Shown here one piece after another: positions 50,406 to 59,232 of a DNA stretch of 64,000 nt (its first letter is position 1; each line of letters opens with the position of its first letter). A program made the position numbers and the translations under genes. The notes beneath the pieces are model-generated. The model saw only the letters and a program-made list of their open reading frames with translations. It was not told the origin of the DNA and did not search any database. The stretch is from CAZCTC01 sp964501335 (lineage in GTDB: Bacteria > Chloroflexota > Anaerolineae > B4-G1 > SLSP01), in the NCBI GenBank assembly GCA_964501335.1, contig CAZCTC010000030.1, positions 1 to 64,000 of the forward strand, read 5' to 3'.

Positions 50406-52594
50406 ACCCACCGCCCTCCTTCGTACTTTTGGAGATCACACCGGCAATTGCCGTCGCATGGGGTTCCATGTCCCGGCAACGTCCCCTGGGTAAAAGCAAT
50501 CATCTGATTCCAGGAAGCGTATTCCCGCGCGTAACGCGGGCATTCCGAACAATGCTTCGCTAAATTGTCCATCACCCAGCGAACCGGCACCGTCGCCCGC
50601 TCCACCGGCGTCATCCGCTGGCCGGCCCCGGCCCAGATAGAATGCCACACATGCCCCGCATACAGCCCTCCGCGCGCGTAGCTGTTGGTAGCCTCTTTGA
50701 CCGCTGCAATGAACTCCGCGCCGGCCTCCTGCCGCCGGCCGGCCTTCAAAAGGAGCAGAATCGCCGCAATACGCCCCTCCAGCGTTCCCGCAATGTCCCC
50801 GAATAGAGTGCCGCCCCCATCCGGATTGACGCGCCGGATTCTATCCGGCCCATCATATCCAATATAGGAGTCGGCCATATCCGTCTCTCGGCTCAGCGCT
50901 GCGTTCTCCTCGGACCCGCCCGCCGGCTTCCCAAAAGCCAGCCAGAAGGCCGCCGCGATGTCGATGACCGAACGCTCCCGAAAAAGGAGCATCCCCACCA
51001 GCGTCCAATCGTCGATCTTCGATCGAAGATCCGCCTCGGTCGTCTCTGGCCCCAGGCCAGCGATGGCGTCCGCCGCGTCCCCGGCCCAGTTTTCCAGGTT
51101 GGCCCGCTGCGTCTGGGCATTGGCGTCTGCCGCCGCCGTGTATCGTTGCTGGCGCTCCGCAGCCGGCACCACCGCAAAGGTCTCAGTGCCGCCGAGCATG
51201 GCTTCTTGGGCATCCTCTTCTGGCTCGACCTCTTCGCCAGCGGCCGGATCTTCTCCGTCCCTCTCACCGTCCTCCTCGCCGCCCTGGGGCGGGTCCTTTT
51301 CCTCTGCTTCCCCGTCTTTCCCGTCAGATAGGGCCGGCTTCCCGGTACCCGGCCGGCCGGCCGGCTTCGGCTCGTCGTCCTCTACCCCCTCAGCCACCTC
51401 AGTGGGCATGCCGGGAATCAAAGAACGCAGGAAGACTTCCGCGTCCCGATCAGGAGTGAAAGCCCCGGCCCCCGACAGGGACCCGATAAATTGCCCGATC
51501 GCCCCCAGATCCAGCGCCCTGGGCGAAGAGCAGGTAAGCACCGGCATCCCGGTCACCCCCCGCATCGAATTCCAGCGCATCAGGTAAGGGATCGCCTTCC
51601 GATTGAAGACCGACATGATCGAGTTGAGATAGGCCTCGATTGCCAGCCAATAAGCCTCCATCAGAGTGCCGGCGAGGGATTGCGTCCCCGTTTCGCGGAG
51701 CCCCACCAGCATAAACTGCGCCAAAATCGACCGGGCCATCTCCAGATCTTTGCGCATGATGGTCGCCCCCAAGGTGTCGTCCACCGTCCCCTGCGGACCG
51801 CCCAGGTCAATGCTCCACCCAGATGGAAGGTGGGCGCCCATAACCTCATCGTTGTAAATCTGTTCTACCAAATCCTTCGCTTTCTGCTCGTCGGATTTCT
51901 GACCTTCTTCCTCAATTGTCGTCGCGCCGTTCGGCAGCGTGACAACCGGGAAGCCGGCCCACCGACGATACAATCCCATCCCCTCAATCTGCTCCAGCCG
52001 CCTCTTGAATTGATACGCCCGCGCCGCCGCCCGATAAATCGAAAGCCCCTCCGGGATATTCCCATCCCGACAAGTTCGGAAATGCAAACTGCGCTCGACC
52101 GGGATGATGGCATTGGAGCCCTTGAGCGTGTATTGCTCCATTGCAGTGAGCTTTCCGGTCTCGTCATCGATCACCCACTGATACCATGAATGCTGCGGAC
52201 GAAAGGCAATCTCCCCAAAGCCTACCGTCCCATCCGACCGTCTGCGCATGACCATCTCAAACCACGCCCACCCGTAAGTGAACATGGTGCAGATGTCATC
52301 TAACAGGTCAGGAAACGACATGTCAGGCATCGTCGAAAGGCAATCCCACACAAACTCAGCCGCCGTCTGGTCTCCCCGCGTCTTTCTGCCCCCAGGAACG
52401 ACGCGCCACTGCACCTTCAAGATGGGCAGCGTCAGAATTTGATGCATGGCGATTCCCGTGGGATCTGTGTGCCGAATTTCGTCATACACCCGGGCCCCAG
52501 CCGGCCAGCGGAAGCGCGGGTCTGGATCGATATAAAGCAGCCGGCCCCACTGAGACAGACCAGAGGACCCTAATTCCTTAAATTTTCCTGGCAT
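50396..52594 (-). CDS. Portal protein (DUF935-like) fused to MuF-like head protein
   Basis: 732 residues from the ATG at 52594, with AAGGAGAATC upstream. The first 410 residues match Mu gp29-type portals (HQILTLPILKVQWRVVPG; DDICTMFTYGWAWFEMVMRR; TLGATIMRKDLEMARSILAQ). An acidic Glu/Asp/Pro-rich linker (about 415-495) follows. The last 90 residues carry a MuF-type motif (CSECPRYAREY ... GTPCDGNCRCDLQKYEGG) with a likely zinc site. Mu has these as two genes (29 and 30). Here they form one chain, so portal and minor head protein are made in equal number. Confidence 0.85.
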   Translation of the reverse strand: MPGKFKELGSSGLSQWGRLLYIDPDPRFRWPAGARVYDEIRHTDPTGIAMHQILTLPILKVQWRVVPGGRKTRGDQTAAEFVWDCLSTMPDMSFPDLLDDICTMFTYGWAWFEMVMRRRSDGTVGFGEIAFRPQHSWYQWVIDDETGKLTAMEQYTLKGSNAIIPVERSLHFRTCRDGNIPEGLSIYRAAARAYQFKRRLEQIEGMGLYRRWAGFPVVTLPNGATTIEEEGQKSDEQKAKDLVEQIYNDEVMGAHLPSGWSIDLGGPQGTVDDTLGATIMRKDLEMARSILAQFMLVGLRETGTQSLAGTLMEAYWLAIEAYLNSIMSVFNRKAIPYLMRWNSMRGVTGMPVLTCSSPRALDLGAIGQFIGSLSGAGAFTPDRDAEVFLRSLIPGMPTEVAEGVEDDEPKPAGRPGTGKPALSDGKDGEAEEKDPPQGGEEDGERDGEDPAAGEEVEPEEDAQEAMLGGTETFAVVPAAERQQRYTAAADANAQTQRANLENWAGDAADAIAGLGPETTEADLRSKIDDWTLVGMLLFRERSVIDIAAAFWLAFGKPAGGSEENAALSRETDMADSYIGYDGPDRIRRVNPDGGGTLFGDIAGTLEGRIAAILLLLKAGRRQEAGAEFIAAVKEATNSYARGGLYAGHVWHSIWAGAGQRMTPVERATVPVRWVMDNLAKHCSECPRYAREYASWNQMIAFTQGTLPGHGTPCDGNCRCDLQKYEGGRWVWL

Positions 52595-52604
52595 ATGATT
52601 CTCC

Positions 52605-54302
52605 TTAATTCCATTCGCTTCCGCCAGGCTTCCGAACACCGGCCTGGTCGGGCAACGGAGCCGGCCTGGGCATTGCCAGCGCCGCCTCACAGTAAACTTC
52701 CGCCAGAGCAAAGTGGTCGGCCTTCGAGCCTTCGGTATAGCGGGCGACCATCTTCCCATCCGCGGCCTTTTCCAACACCCGCATCGGCGCTTTCATCTGC
52801 TCGTAATAATCCGGTACATCCCGAATGTTCAACGGCAGGACCCGATGCCCGTCCATCAATTCGGCGTACATCTGGTCGAAAGCCCGCGTGCGATCAATCG
52901 TCACCGTCCCCTCCTCTTGATTGGGAACGGCCATCTCCGCCTTTTTCTCACTGGCCGTCGATCCGAAGAATGCCAGCCAGACTAGCCCCCTGGGGAATTG
53001 CGCCTGCAGCTCGCGATCTTTCCGGGTTTCCGGCAATCCATCGATGACCAACGTCTTCACATTGAACCGCCGCAGCTGGCCGGCCAGCTCTTCGAACGAT
53101 TGCACCGCACCGGCCCACCGAAGGGGAGCGACCTCGCTGCCTCTGGGCAACGCCCGGATCACGATGTGGAGCAAACTTCCCACATCGCAGCCAGCCACCG
53201 TCGCCTCACGCCCCACCGGTCCCAGGGCATACTCCCGCCGCACCGAATCCAGCAACGCATCATCAATCCGACTGCCCCTGGGAGTGTAGACTTCCCCCAG
53301 ATCCTGGTTGAAACACTCCCGGCGCTTGGTCTCGTCGATGACTTGCAACCCCCGCACCACATCAATGAGCTGGGTGACCGGGCTGAAAAACTTCGTCAGG
53401 TGATAACCGACAATATCTCGCCCAGGGAAACGAGGCACCCATCGCCCCGCCGCTGTCCGATCCAGCTCGGCCCCGCAACGCCGGCACGCCACAAAAGCGC
53501 GCCCTTCTTTCATCCCATGCCACGCCGCTGGCCGCTCCAGAGCATCCCACTCGATCACCACACCCTGGATGGTCATTACCTGCAGCTCGCCGCACCGCGG
53601 GCAGGGAACGAACCACTCCCGCTGATCGGAAAGCTTCCACCGTTCATCGATTCCCATGTCGGCATAGGTTGGCGTTGATATATCCAGCTCTTCGGCGAAC
53701 TTACTATGCCCGAGCCGCTTCAGCGCGATGGCCGGCGCTCGCTGGTCCATCTCGTCCAGCTCATCAAAGACCAACAAGTCCACCGCCACCGACTTCAACC
53801 CCGGCGCGCGCCCGTCCGGCGAGACCTGCCCACCGCGCAGATAGAGAAACCGGTTGCGAATCCTCTTCAAGGTGACCCGATCCGCCCCCCGCCTTCTTTT
53901 TTCGCTCCCATCGCCAGGGCCATCCCCAACGATGGAGCCGAGATAGGGAGAAGCCTCCAACGCCCCGCCCAACCGCTCGGTAGAAAAATCCGTGATGTGC
54001 CGATCCGTAGGGAAGAGGTACATCACGGTCTCTTGCCGCACGTCCGCTGCATGCAAAGCGCGCGAAACCGCATATTCAGACGCGCCCATCTGGCTGGATT
54101 TGTAAAGCACCAGATGCCGCGCCTTTTCGCGGTACAGATCGACCAGATAGGGATGGGTCTGCAGATCGAATAGACTGTCAGGCCGCAAATAGGACCGGTT
54201 GATAATCGTCCAGGTCAGGAGATCCATCTCGCCGCCGTTCGATCGGCGAGACTGCTCCGCCTGGATCTCCGCGTAGCGGATCAGATCCTCACGCCGGCCC
54301 AT
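52605..54302 (-). CDS. terL: Terminase large subunit (GpA-like)
   Basis: 565 residues from the ATG at 54302; other starts lie at 54308 and 54314. The ATPase half has a variant Walker A in LYKSSQMGASEYAVSRALH and Walker B LLVFDELDEMD. The region VPCPRCGELQ with a later CRRCGAE pair is the zinc-binding insert common in lambda gpA-like terminases. The C-terminal RNase H-like nuclease includes VAGCDVGS and LVIDGLPETRKDRELQAQFP. It packages DNA with the portal encoded next. Confidence 0.88.
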   Translation of the reverse strand: MGRREDLIRYAEIQAEQSRRSNGGEMDLLTWTIINRSYLRPDSLFDLQTHPYLVDLYREKARHLVLYKSSQMGASEYAVSRALHAADVRQETVMYLFPTDRHITDFSTERLGGALEASPYLGSIVGDGPGDGSEKRRRGADRVTLKRIRNRFLYLRGGQVSPDGRAPGLKSVAVDLLVFDELDEMDQRAPAIALKRLGHSKFAEELDISTPTYADMGIDERWKLSDQREWFVPCPRCGELQVMTIQGVVIEWDALERPAAWHGMKEGRAFVACRRCGAELDRTAAGRWVPRFPGRDIVGYHLTKFFSPVTQLIDVVRGLQVIDETKRRECFNQDLGEVYTPRGSRIDDALLDSVRREYALGPVGREATVAGCDVGSLLHIVIRALPRGSEVAPLRWAGAVQSFEELAGQLRRFNVKTLVIDGLPETRKDRELQAQFPRGLVWLAFFGSTASEKKAEMAVPNQEEGTVTIDRTRAFDQMYAELMDGHRVLPLNIRDVPDYYEQMKAPMRVLEKAADGKMVARYTEGSKADHFALAEVYCEAALAMPRPAPLPDQAGVRKPGGSEWN

Positions 54303-54933
54303 CGCCATCCCCACCTGGCTTCCCGAAGGCCAGCAGCAGATTGCGTTTCATTTGTTCCAGCTCTTCGTCGGTTCGTTTCTCTAGGTCGTTGCGCTGCCCC
54401 GGAGCCACCGATAGATCGACCGCCAACTTCTCTTCGCCCAGTTCGCGCCGCATTTCCTCTGTAACCATTTTGATCCCGGCTGTGATCTCCGCCCATGTCG
54501 CCGCAGCCGGATCGATCTGCTGCAACGCCTGAAGAAGCTTCGATCGGTAAGCTGTCAGGGTTTTGATCCGCAGATCTTTCTCCTTGATCTGCAGATCGAT
54601 GAAAGCATCCAGAATCTTCTCCTGCAGGAGCAGATCAAAAGCCTGGGACCGCTCCACCCACAAGAAGTTCTTAGACCACGACGACAGCGTGCTCCAGCTA
54701 TCGGTCGGAGCAGTCTGGCCCAACCGGAGCCGATCCTGATAGGACGCCAACAGAATGCGCAGCGACCGCCGGCGAGTTTTCCGCAGGGAGCCAGGCTTTA
54801 ACCCCTCGGTTCCCTCCGGGTACGCCATCATGGCGTAATCCCGCAGGGCCGAATTGGCGAGCACCGACTCGCCATGACACAAGGCGATCGGATCGGCCTG
54901 CTCCTGGTCCCACAGGAACTTTTTCCGGCTCAT
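54289..54933 (-). CDS. Terminase small subunit candidate
   Basis: 214 residues from the ATG at 54933, directly upstream of terL and overlapping it. Helical throughout, with a basic N-terminal third (a helix-turn-helix-like LASYQDRLRLGQT) and a long coiled-coil region (KEKDLRIKTLTAYRSKLLQA). This layout is that of terminase small subunits, but the sequence shows no specific motif. Confidence 0.6.
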   Translation of the reverse strand: MSRKKFLWDQEQADPIALCHGESVLANSALRDYAMMAYPEGTEGLKPGSLRKTRRRSLRILLASYQDRLRLGQTAPTDSWSTLSSWSKNFLWVERSQAFDLLLQEKILDAFIDLQIKEKDLRIKTLTAYRSKLLQALQQIDPAAATWAEITAGIKMVTEEMRRELGEEKLAVDLSVAPGQRNDLEKRTDEELEQMKRNLLLAFGKPGGDGDGPA

Positions 54934-55670
54934 TTTCTCTTCGCCCCGCCCCGGCGCTTCTCCAGGAGATACCCAATGCGGGCAGCCGCCGAGCACATCA
55001 TGCGGCCCCGATACTGTTGTCCGGTCTCGGGATCATCCAGGTCACAGTTGTCGCCGCAGATGAACCCGACCACGTTCTCGCCGTCCAGGACAGGGACCAC
55101 CATCATGGTTACCACGCCCTGTTCGCCTAACATCCCTTTCGAGATACTGTCTGGGCTCGTGGGAACGTCGTACCAGATAATGAGCCGATCGCATCCGGGC
55201 CGGCAGTCGCATAACAAACGCGACGCCCCTGCAGGAAGCTCTTCTTCCCACAGGGGCGCTAAAAGATCGATCATCACGCTGATCGGGATATTTTGCATAT
55301 CCCGCGCATGGTACGAAACCCCTGGCCGGCACACCTCGTGCGTCCGACTCAGCTTCCACACGGGGTTCCTGGCGCTGAAGAAATTCCCATTGTGGAATTG
55401 CGTCAGATGCACCCGATCGAAACCGGCTCTGACCCGGATCTCGACCAGCACGCTATAGATGCTCCGGTCAAGCTCGACATCTCTGGCGGTAAACACATGA
55501 TCCCCGCCAAAAAGCCGATCAAACGCCCTTTGCAAATCCCCCTGGAGACGCTCCCGCAGGAGCGCCACCAGGGCGATGATCGCAAACGCCAATATTAATC
55601 CGACAGTCTGAAAAATCCCCTCAACTGCGGATTGCGCCATTCTCACCGCCCGATCCAACATCTTTGACAT
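54930..55670 (-). CDS. Membrane-anchored GAF-like protein
   Basis: 246 residues. One N-terminal membrane helix (about 19-38) is followed by a helical linker. The soluble domain has motifs like RVHLTQFHNGNFFSARNPVW and a beta core (VTMMVVPVLDGENVVGFICG), which together look like a GAF-type sensor domain. Such QFHNG-motif proteins occur near phage packaging or lysis genes. A membrane sensor at this spot might time lysis or signal superinfection, but that is inference. Confidence 0.55.
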   Translation of the reverse strand: MSKMLDRAVRMAQSAVEGIFQTVGLILAFAIIALVALLRERLQGDLQRAFDRLFGGDHVFTARDVELDRSIYSVLVEIRVRAGFDRVHLTQFHNGNFFSARNPVWKLSRTHEVCRPGVSYHARDMQNIPISVMIDLLAPLWEEELPAGASRLLCDCRPGCDRLIIWYDVPTSPDSISKGMLGEQGVVTMMVVPVLDGENVVGFICGDNCDLDDPETGQQYRGRMMCSAAARIGYLLEKRRGGAKRK

Positions 55671-56175
55671 CTCCCTGGGGACCCGGTCCGCTGACCAGAA
55701 ATCCAGCCACCGCTGCGGCCCCCGCCTCGCTTTTTTCTTTCTGTTCCTGGAGATAAGCCTGAACCGGCTTAATCCCCAGAAAATAGATCCCCTGGGATGT
55801 CGCCCAGACCATCAGTCCCTTGACCAAACGCTGCCAGTGGGGTTCCAAAGCAGAGATGACATCGGGAGGAACATACTGCAGGAGCAGACCGGCCGCAAAG
55901 GGGAGAACTACCACCAATCCAAACACTACCCACCCTTTAACCTGGGGAGCAAGGTCCTGGAACCACTTACTCTTCTCGCCCAGGAAAACGACGATGAGAG
56001 CAGCCAGGGCCACATCGGCAATCCCCTGGATCACAGACTGAAGGGATGGAATCTGAACCCCTCCATCCCCGCCCTGACCCAGGCCGGCGGCCGCCGCAGG
56101 AGCAGCGAAGATCAGCGCAGCCAGAACGGCCAACGCTACCGAAAACCGAACTTTGGAAAACAAATTGGTTAACAT
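55621..56175 (-). CDS. Membrane protein, holin candidate
   Basis: 184 residues from the ATG at 56175, with GGAGG upstream. A signal-like first segment (about 10-32), two further membrane segments (about 50-70, 80-105) and perhaps a fourth (near 125-145), then a charged tail. Position next to the packaging genes and several membrane segments fit a holin, but no endolysin was recognised in the window. Confidence 0.5.
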   Translation of the reverse strand: MLTNLFSKVRFSVALAVLAALIFAAPAAAAGLGQGGDGGVQIPSLQSVIQGIADVALAALIVVFLGEKSKWFQDLAPQVKGWVVFGLVVVLPFAAGLLLQYVPPDVISALEPHWQRLVKGLMVWATSQGIYFLGIKPVQAYLQEQKEKSEAGAAAVAGFLVSGPGPQGDVKDVGSGGENGAIRS

Positions 56176-56284
56176 ACGATCCTCCACTTGAATTTAAAAT
56201 AGAAACCGGGACAGCTCGATTGCTCGAACTGCCCCGGGATCTTTGCTCCTGACAGGCGGTCAGAAAACCAACTATAGGGTAGGA

Positions 56285-56509
56285 TTATTGTCTTGCAGCT
56301 TTACGGGTCCGCCGATTAAGCTGGAGAGACTCTTCCTTTACCACGTATGCATATTCTCCACCGCTAATCTCAATGATAATTTTACCGAAACCAGACCGGG
56401 CTATAATTTCACGCCCGACCATAAGGACTGTTTTGATCATCGCCTCCTCCGACATCGCTTCGTCGTTTACTGCAGGTTGGATTTTCGCCGGAGCAGCCAC
56501 AGATGCCAT
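56285..56509 (-). CDS. Small hypothetical protein
   Basis: 74 residues from the ATG at 56509, with AAGGAGG upstream. A helix followed by beta strands and a basic tail (LNRRTRKAARQ). First gene of the packaging operon, behind the promoter at 56575. Possibly a small regulator. Confidence 0.55.
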   Translation of the reverse strand: MASVAAPAKIQPAVNDEAMSEEAMIKTVLMVGREIIARSGFGKIIIEISGGEYAYVVKEESLQLNRRTRKAARQ

Positions 56510-56547
56510 AACCCCCTCCTTAACTAATATTTTACCATCTAAAGGGA

Positions 56548-56575
56548 AATTTAACGCCATGGTCTATTCTGTCAA
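56548..56575 (-). promoter_or_regulatory. Packaging-operon promoter
   Basis: On the - strand, TTGACA (56575-56570), a 16-base spacer and TAAATT (56553-56548). Confidence 0.6.
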
Positions 56576-56616
56576 CATGAAGGCACTACAAATCGGTTAC
56601 AATTCAGTAACAAATT

Positions 56617-56643
56617 AGAAAAAGGCCCGGATCGCTCCGGGCC
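56617..56643 (-). terminator. Terminator after ssb
   Basis: On the - strand, GGCCCGGA-GCGA-TCCGGGCC (56643-56624) is followed by TTTTTC. It ends the PRTRC-SSB operon just before the packaging promoter. Confidence 0.88.
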
Positions 56644-56658
56644 CTGAGAAAATACCCC

Positions 56659-57105
56659 TTAAAACGGGATGTTGTCCTCCTCGTCTGGCGGAGGACCTCC
56701 GGCCCCAGGCCGGCGCCCGCCGGCCATTCCCACCGGCGCGCCCACGTCACCATCCCCGGCCGACCCGCTCAGGAATTTCACGTTCTCCGCTGTCAGCTCA
56801 AACGACGCCCGCGGCTTCCCGTCCTCACCGGTCCACACTCGCGGCCCGCCGGTCTCCTTGTCCGGCTGGAGCCGGCCCTCCACCAACACCTTGCTTCCCT
56901 TTTTCAGGTATTGGTTGACCGTCTCGGCCTGCCGCCGCCAGCAGGTCACCCGAAACCAAATCACTTCCTCCCCCTGGGAGCCGTCCGGGTTGTTCCACTT
57001 CCGATTGGTAGCCACGCTGAAGGTGGTGACCGGAGCGCCGTCCGGCGTGTAGCGCATTTCCGGGTCTCTGCCCAGGTTTCCGATGATGATGACTTTGTGA
57101 TACAT
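56659..57105 (-). CDS. ssb: Single-stranded DNA-binding protein
   Basis: 148 residues. A typical OB fold (KVIIIGNLGRDPEMRYTPDG; VIWFRVTCWRRQAETVNQYL), a Gly/Pro-rich linker and the acidic tip DEEDNIPF that binds partner proteins. It is the last gene of the PRTRC operon. Together with DnaB and RusA it completes a replication set, but its presence in this operon may also link the conjugation cassette to DNA metabolism. Confidence 0.95.
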   Translation of the reverse strand: MYHKVIIIGNLGRDPEMRYTPDGAPVTTFSVATNRKWNNPDGSQGEEVIWFRVTCWRRQAETVNQYLKKGSKVLVEGRLQPDKETGGPRVWTGEDGKPRASFELTAENVKFLSGSAGDGDVGAPVGMAGGRRPGAGGPPPDEEDNIPF

Positions 57106-57135
57106 ATCAAATTCCCTTTCGTGTTTTTAAGTTTA

Positions 57136-57927
57136 TTACCTCACAATCCCCAGCGACCGCGCCGACCCGGAAACCAGATCGACGTAGGTCGCATACACGT
57201 CCAGATCCCGACTCACCAGGAGCCGAGACAGGTACGACGCCGCCCAGGTACTCATGGCCGTGTTGACCATGAGCGACTGCTGCTCCATCACCGCCAGATC
57301 GGCGCAGCTCAAAGGATGCTCCGCTTCCTCCTGAACCTCCAGCAACTCAGGATGCTGGATCGACGGAAGAGGGATCTCGTTGCACATTCCCATCAATACC
57401 ATCGGTTTTTGAACGCTGCTGTTCCCGAGCAAGACCTGTCCAGAATCCCGATGATTTCCACAATCGAGCCACCATACAGAACTATTTTTGTGCGCCTCAT
57501 GGATCGCCGTCCGCCCTGACGCGCCGTCGACACACCCAATAACGATTTTTAAAATCCTCGGGCCAAATTCCGACGTCGCTTCTCTGAAAAAAGCTTCCTG
57601 CGTTTGATCGTTAAAACTCTGGATCGCAAATTCTATATTCAGGCCGAAAGCCAGACTATACCGACGCGCCAGGGCCTCAGCCTTCGGCATCCCCACCTCA
57701 GCCGGGCAAAAATTCTGCCGGCCAAGATTCTTCCTCTCAACAGAGTCATAATCGACAAAACCGACCTTCCCCGTCATCCCTTTTCGATCCAAAAGGTGAT
57801 AAGCCAACCGGGCAATGTGAAGCGCCATAAAGGACCCCGTTCCCCCACACCCCACCAGCATGATGGCGTACCCCTTTATCTCTCCCAACTCGACGCGCGC
57901 CCGCTTTTCAATTTTTATCTGCTCCAT
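57136..57927 (-). CDS. ThiF/E1-like ubiquitin-activating protein (PRTRC ThiF)
   Basis: 263 residues, near the usual length of PRTRC-associated ThiF proteins. Nucleotide-binding GCGGTG (26-31), the adenylation signature VDYDSVERKNLGRQNF, and a possible catalytic Cys208 in HPLSCADLAVMEQQ. E1-like enzymes activate the C-terminus of a ubiquitin-like protein with ATP. It overlaps the JAMM gene by 13 bases. Confidence 0.88.
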   Translation of the reverse strand: MEQIKIEKRARVELGEIKGYAIMLVGCGGTGSFMALHIARLAYHLLDRKGMTGKVGFVDYDSVERKNLGRQNFCPAEVGMPKAEALARRYSLAFGLNIEFAIQSFNDQTQEAFFREATSEFGPRILKIVIGCVDGASGRTAIHEAHKNSSVWWLDCGNHRDSGQVLLGNSSVQKPMVLMGMCNEIPLPSIQHPELLEVQEEAEHPLSCADLAVMEQQSLMVNTAMSTWAASYLSRLLVSRDLDVYATYVDLVSGSARSLGIVR

Positions 57928-58547
57928 GAAAATTCCCCCATGTCACGCATCTCCCCTATTCCCCCAAATAAAACCGTCGCCGGAAGATCGACAAAATCAC
58001 CGTAAATTCCCAACCGGACCCGGATCTCAGGCTGCCGCTCGAAAATCAAACCCATAACCGCGTAAAAGCGAAACCCCAACTCATCTTTATTGTCGGTACC
58101 GCTAAAAAACGCTCGATAATTGCAATGTGAATGCAGGTCGCAAAACGTCTCAGGACCATCGCCCCCTAAATATTGGAGCGAGTCAGCGGTCGCCGTCTGA
58201 ACCGGCCGCGTCAACCGCACCATGCCGTTTTGAAACGAATAATGGTATCCGGCCTCAACCGGCTTAACAGCCGCCTGCCGGCGAGCGTCTTCCAGAGTAG
58301 TCAGGAGCAACCGCTCAGGGATTCTCCCGTGTCGGATTTTCACCCAGGGCCGGATCTCGGGCAGCCCCGCCACGCGGACGCGGGAGATCGGAACGCACAC
58401 ATCAAAGTGGGAATTCTCTGCCCGCTTGAACACCCCATTCCCGGCCAAAACATAACCGTAAGCCTTCCCCTCCAGGGCAGGGACCTCGTCGCCCATGATT
58501 CCGTAACATACGGGATTGAACTTCATCGCACTAATAACTGCTTCCAT
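57915..58547 (-). CDS. JAMM/JAB metalloprotease (PRTRC protein A-like)
   Basis: 210 residues. The JAMM signature is complete: H139-S-H141, then seven residues, S149-G-T-D152 (CDLHSHCNYRAFFSGTD). The catalytic Glu should be upstream in the N-terminal half. JAMM enzymes remove or process ubiquitin-like proteins. With the Ubl gene here carrying residues after its GTKG, cleavage by this enzyme could be a maturation step. PRTRC protein A is about this long and ends with such a domain. Confidence 0.85.
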   Translation of the reverse strand: MEAVISAMKFNPVCYGIMGDEVPALEGKAYGYVLAGNGVFKRAENSHFDVCVPISRVRVAGLPEIRPWVKIRHGRIPERLLLTTLEDARRQAAVKPVEAGYHYSFQNGMVRLTRPVQTATADSLQYLGGDGPETFCDLHSHCNYRAFFSGTDNKDELGFRFYAVMGLIFERQPEIRVRLGIYGDFVDLPATVLFGGIGEMRDMGEFSWSR

Positions 58548-59232
58548 TCAGAACCTCCCCCAAAGTGAGACCGGCCTCAATGAGATCATTCATGGGGTAA
58601 GCAGACACCCCCTCAATCTCCCGCCACAATTCGGTAACCCTGGAATTATGGCGCTTGCTTTTTTGATTCCCCAGATCGTTATTGAAATAGCTCTCAAAAA
58701 ATTCCTTAATGGCCCCTGAAATGCCGTCCAGAGACGGAGCCGGGAAATCGGCCGTTCCCTGACACACATGACCGTCGTCGTATATGTTGGGATAAGGAGC
58801 CTTAAAAAGCCTCGATCCCATATCCACCGGCCGTTGCTTGACCGCAAAGACCATAAAAGTTTTGGCCGTGATAAACAAGAGCGGCGGACACGGAATCTTC
58901 CCCGACCAGCCCCCGTCCATCCTCACCTTCCGCTGGGAAGGTGGAAGATAGACAGCCGCTTCTTCGCGTCCATTGGCCCGGCGGTAAAAAATTGTATTTT
59001 TAGGGAGCAAAGGAGTCTCGATTAAAATGCCGCCAAAAACGGCAGCGAGATCCTCAGGAGAAACCTCAAACGTCGCATAAGCTTGCCCGCCCTCGTTGTG
59101 TTTCGTCAAAATGATCGACTCCGAATAAACCCGTATCTCAGCCCGTAAGACCTGCGTGTCAGGCTTCTCCGCCGGCACCGAGAAACCGCCCAGGGCCATC
59201 TCAAACACGTTGGAAGCATGAACTCTAAGCAC
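58531..59232 (-). CDS. E2-like protein (PRTRC protein B-like)
   Basis: 233 residues from GTG at 59232, with GGAGGAATATC upstream. KIPCPPLLFITAKTFMVFAV, then RLFKAPYPNIYDDGHVCQGT, is the pattern of PRTRC protein B/prokaryotic E2 family D, with Cys157 as the expected catalytic residue. E2 proteins take an activated ubiquitin-like protein from E1 by thioester exchange. It overlaps both neighbours by a few bases. Confidence 0.8.
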   Translation of the reverse strand: MLRVHASNVFEMALGGFSVPAEKPDTQVLRAEIRVYSESIILTKHNEGGQAYATFEVSPEDLAAVFGGILIETPLLPKNTIFYRRANGREEAAVYLPPSQRKVRMDGGWSGKIPCPPLLFITAKTFMVFAVKQRPVDMGSRLFKAPYPNIYDDGHVCQGTADFPAPSLDGISGAIKEFFESYFNNDLGNQKSKRHNSRVTELWREIEGVSAYPMNDLIEAGLTLGEVLNGSSY

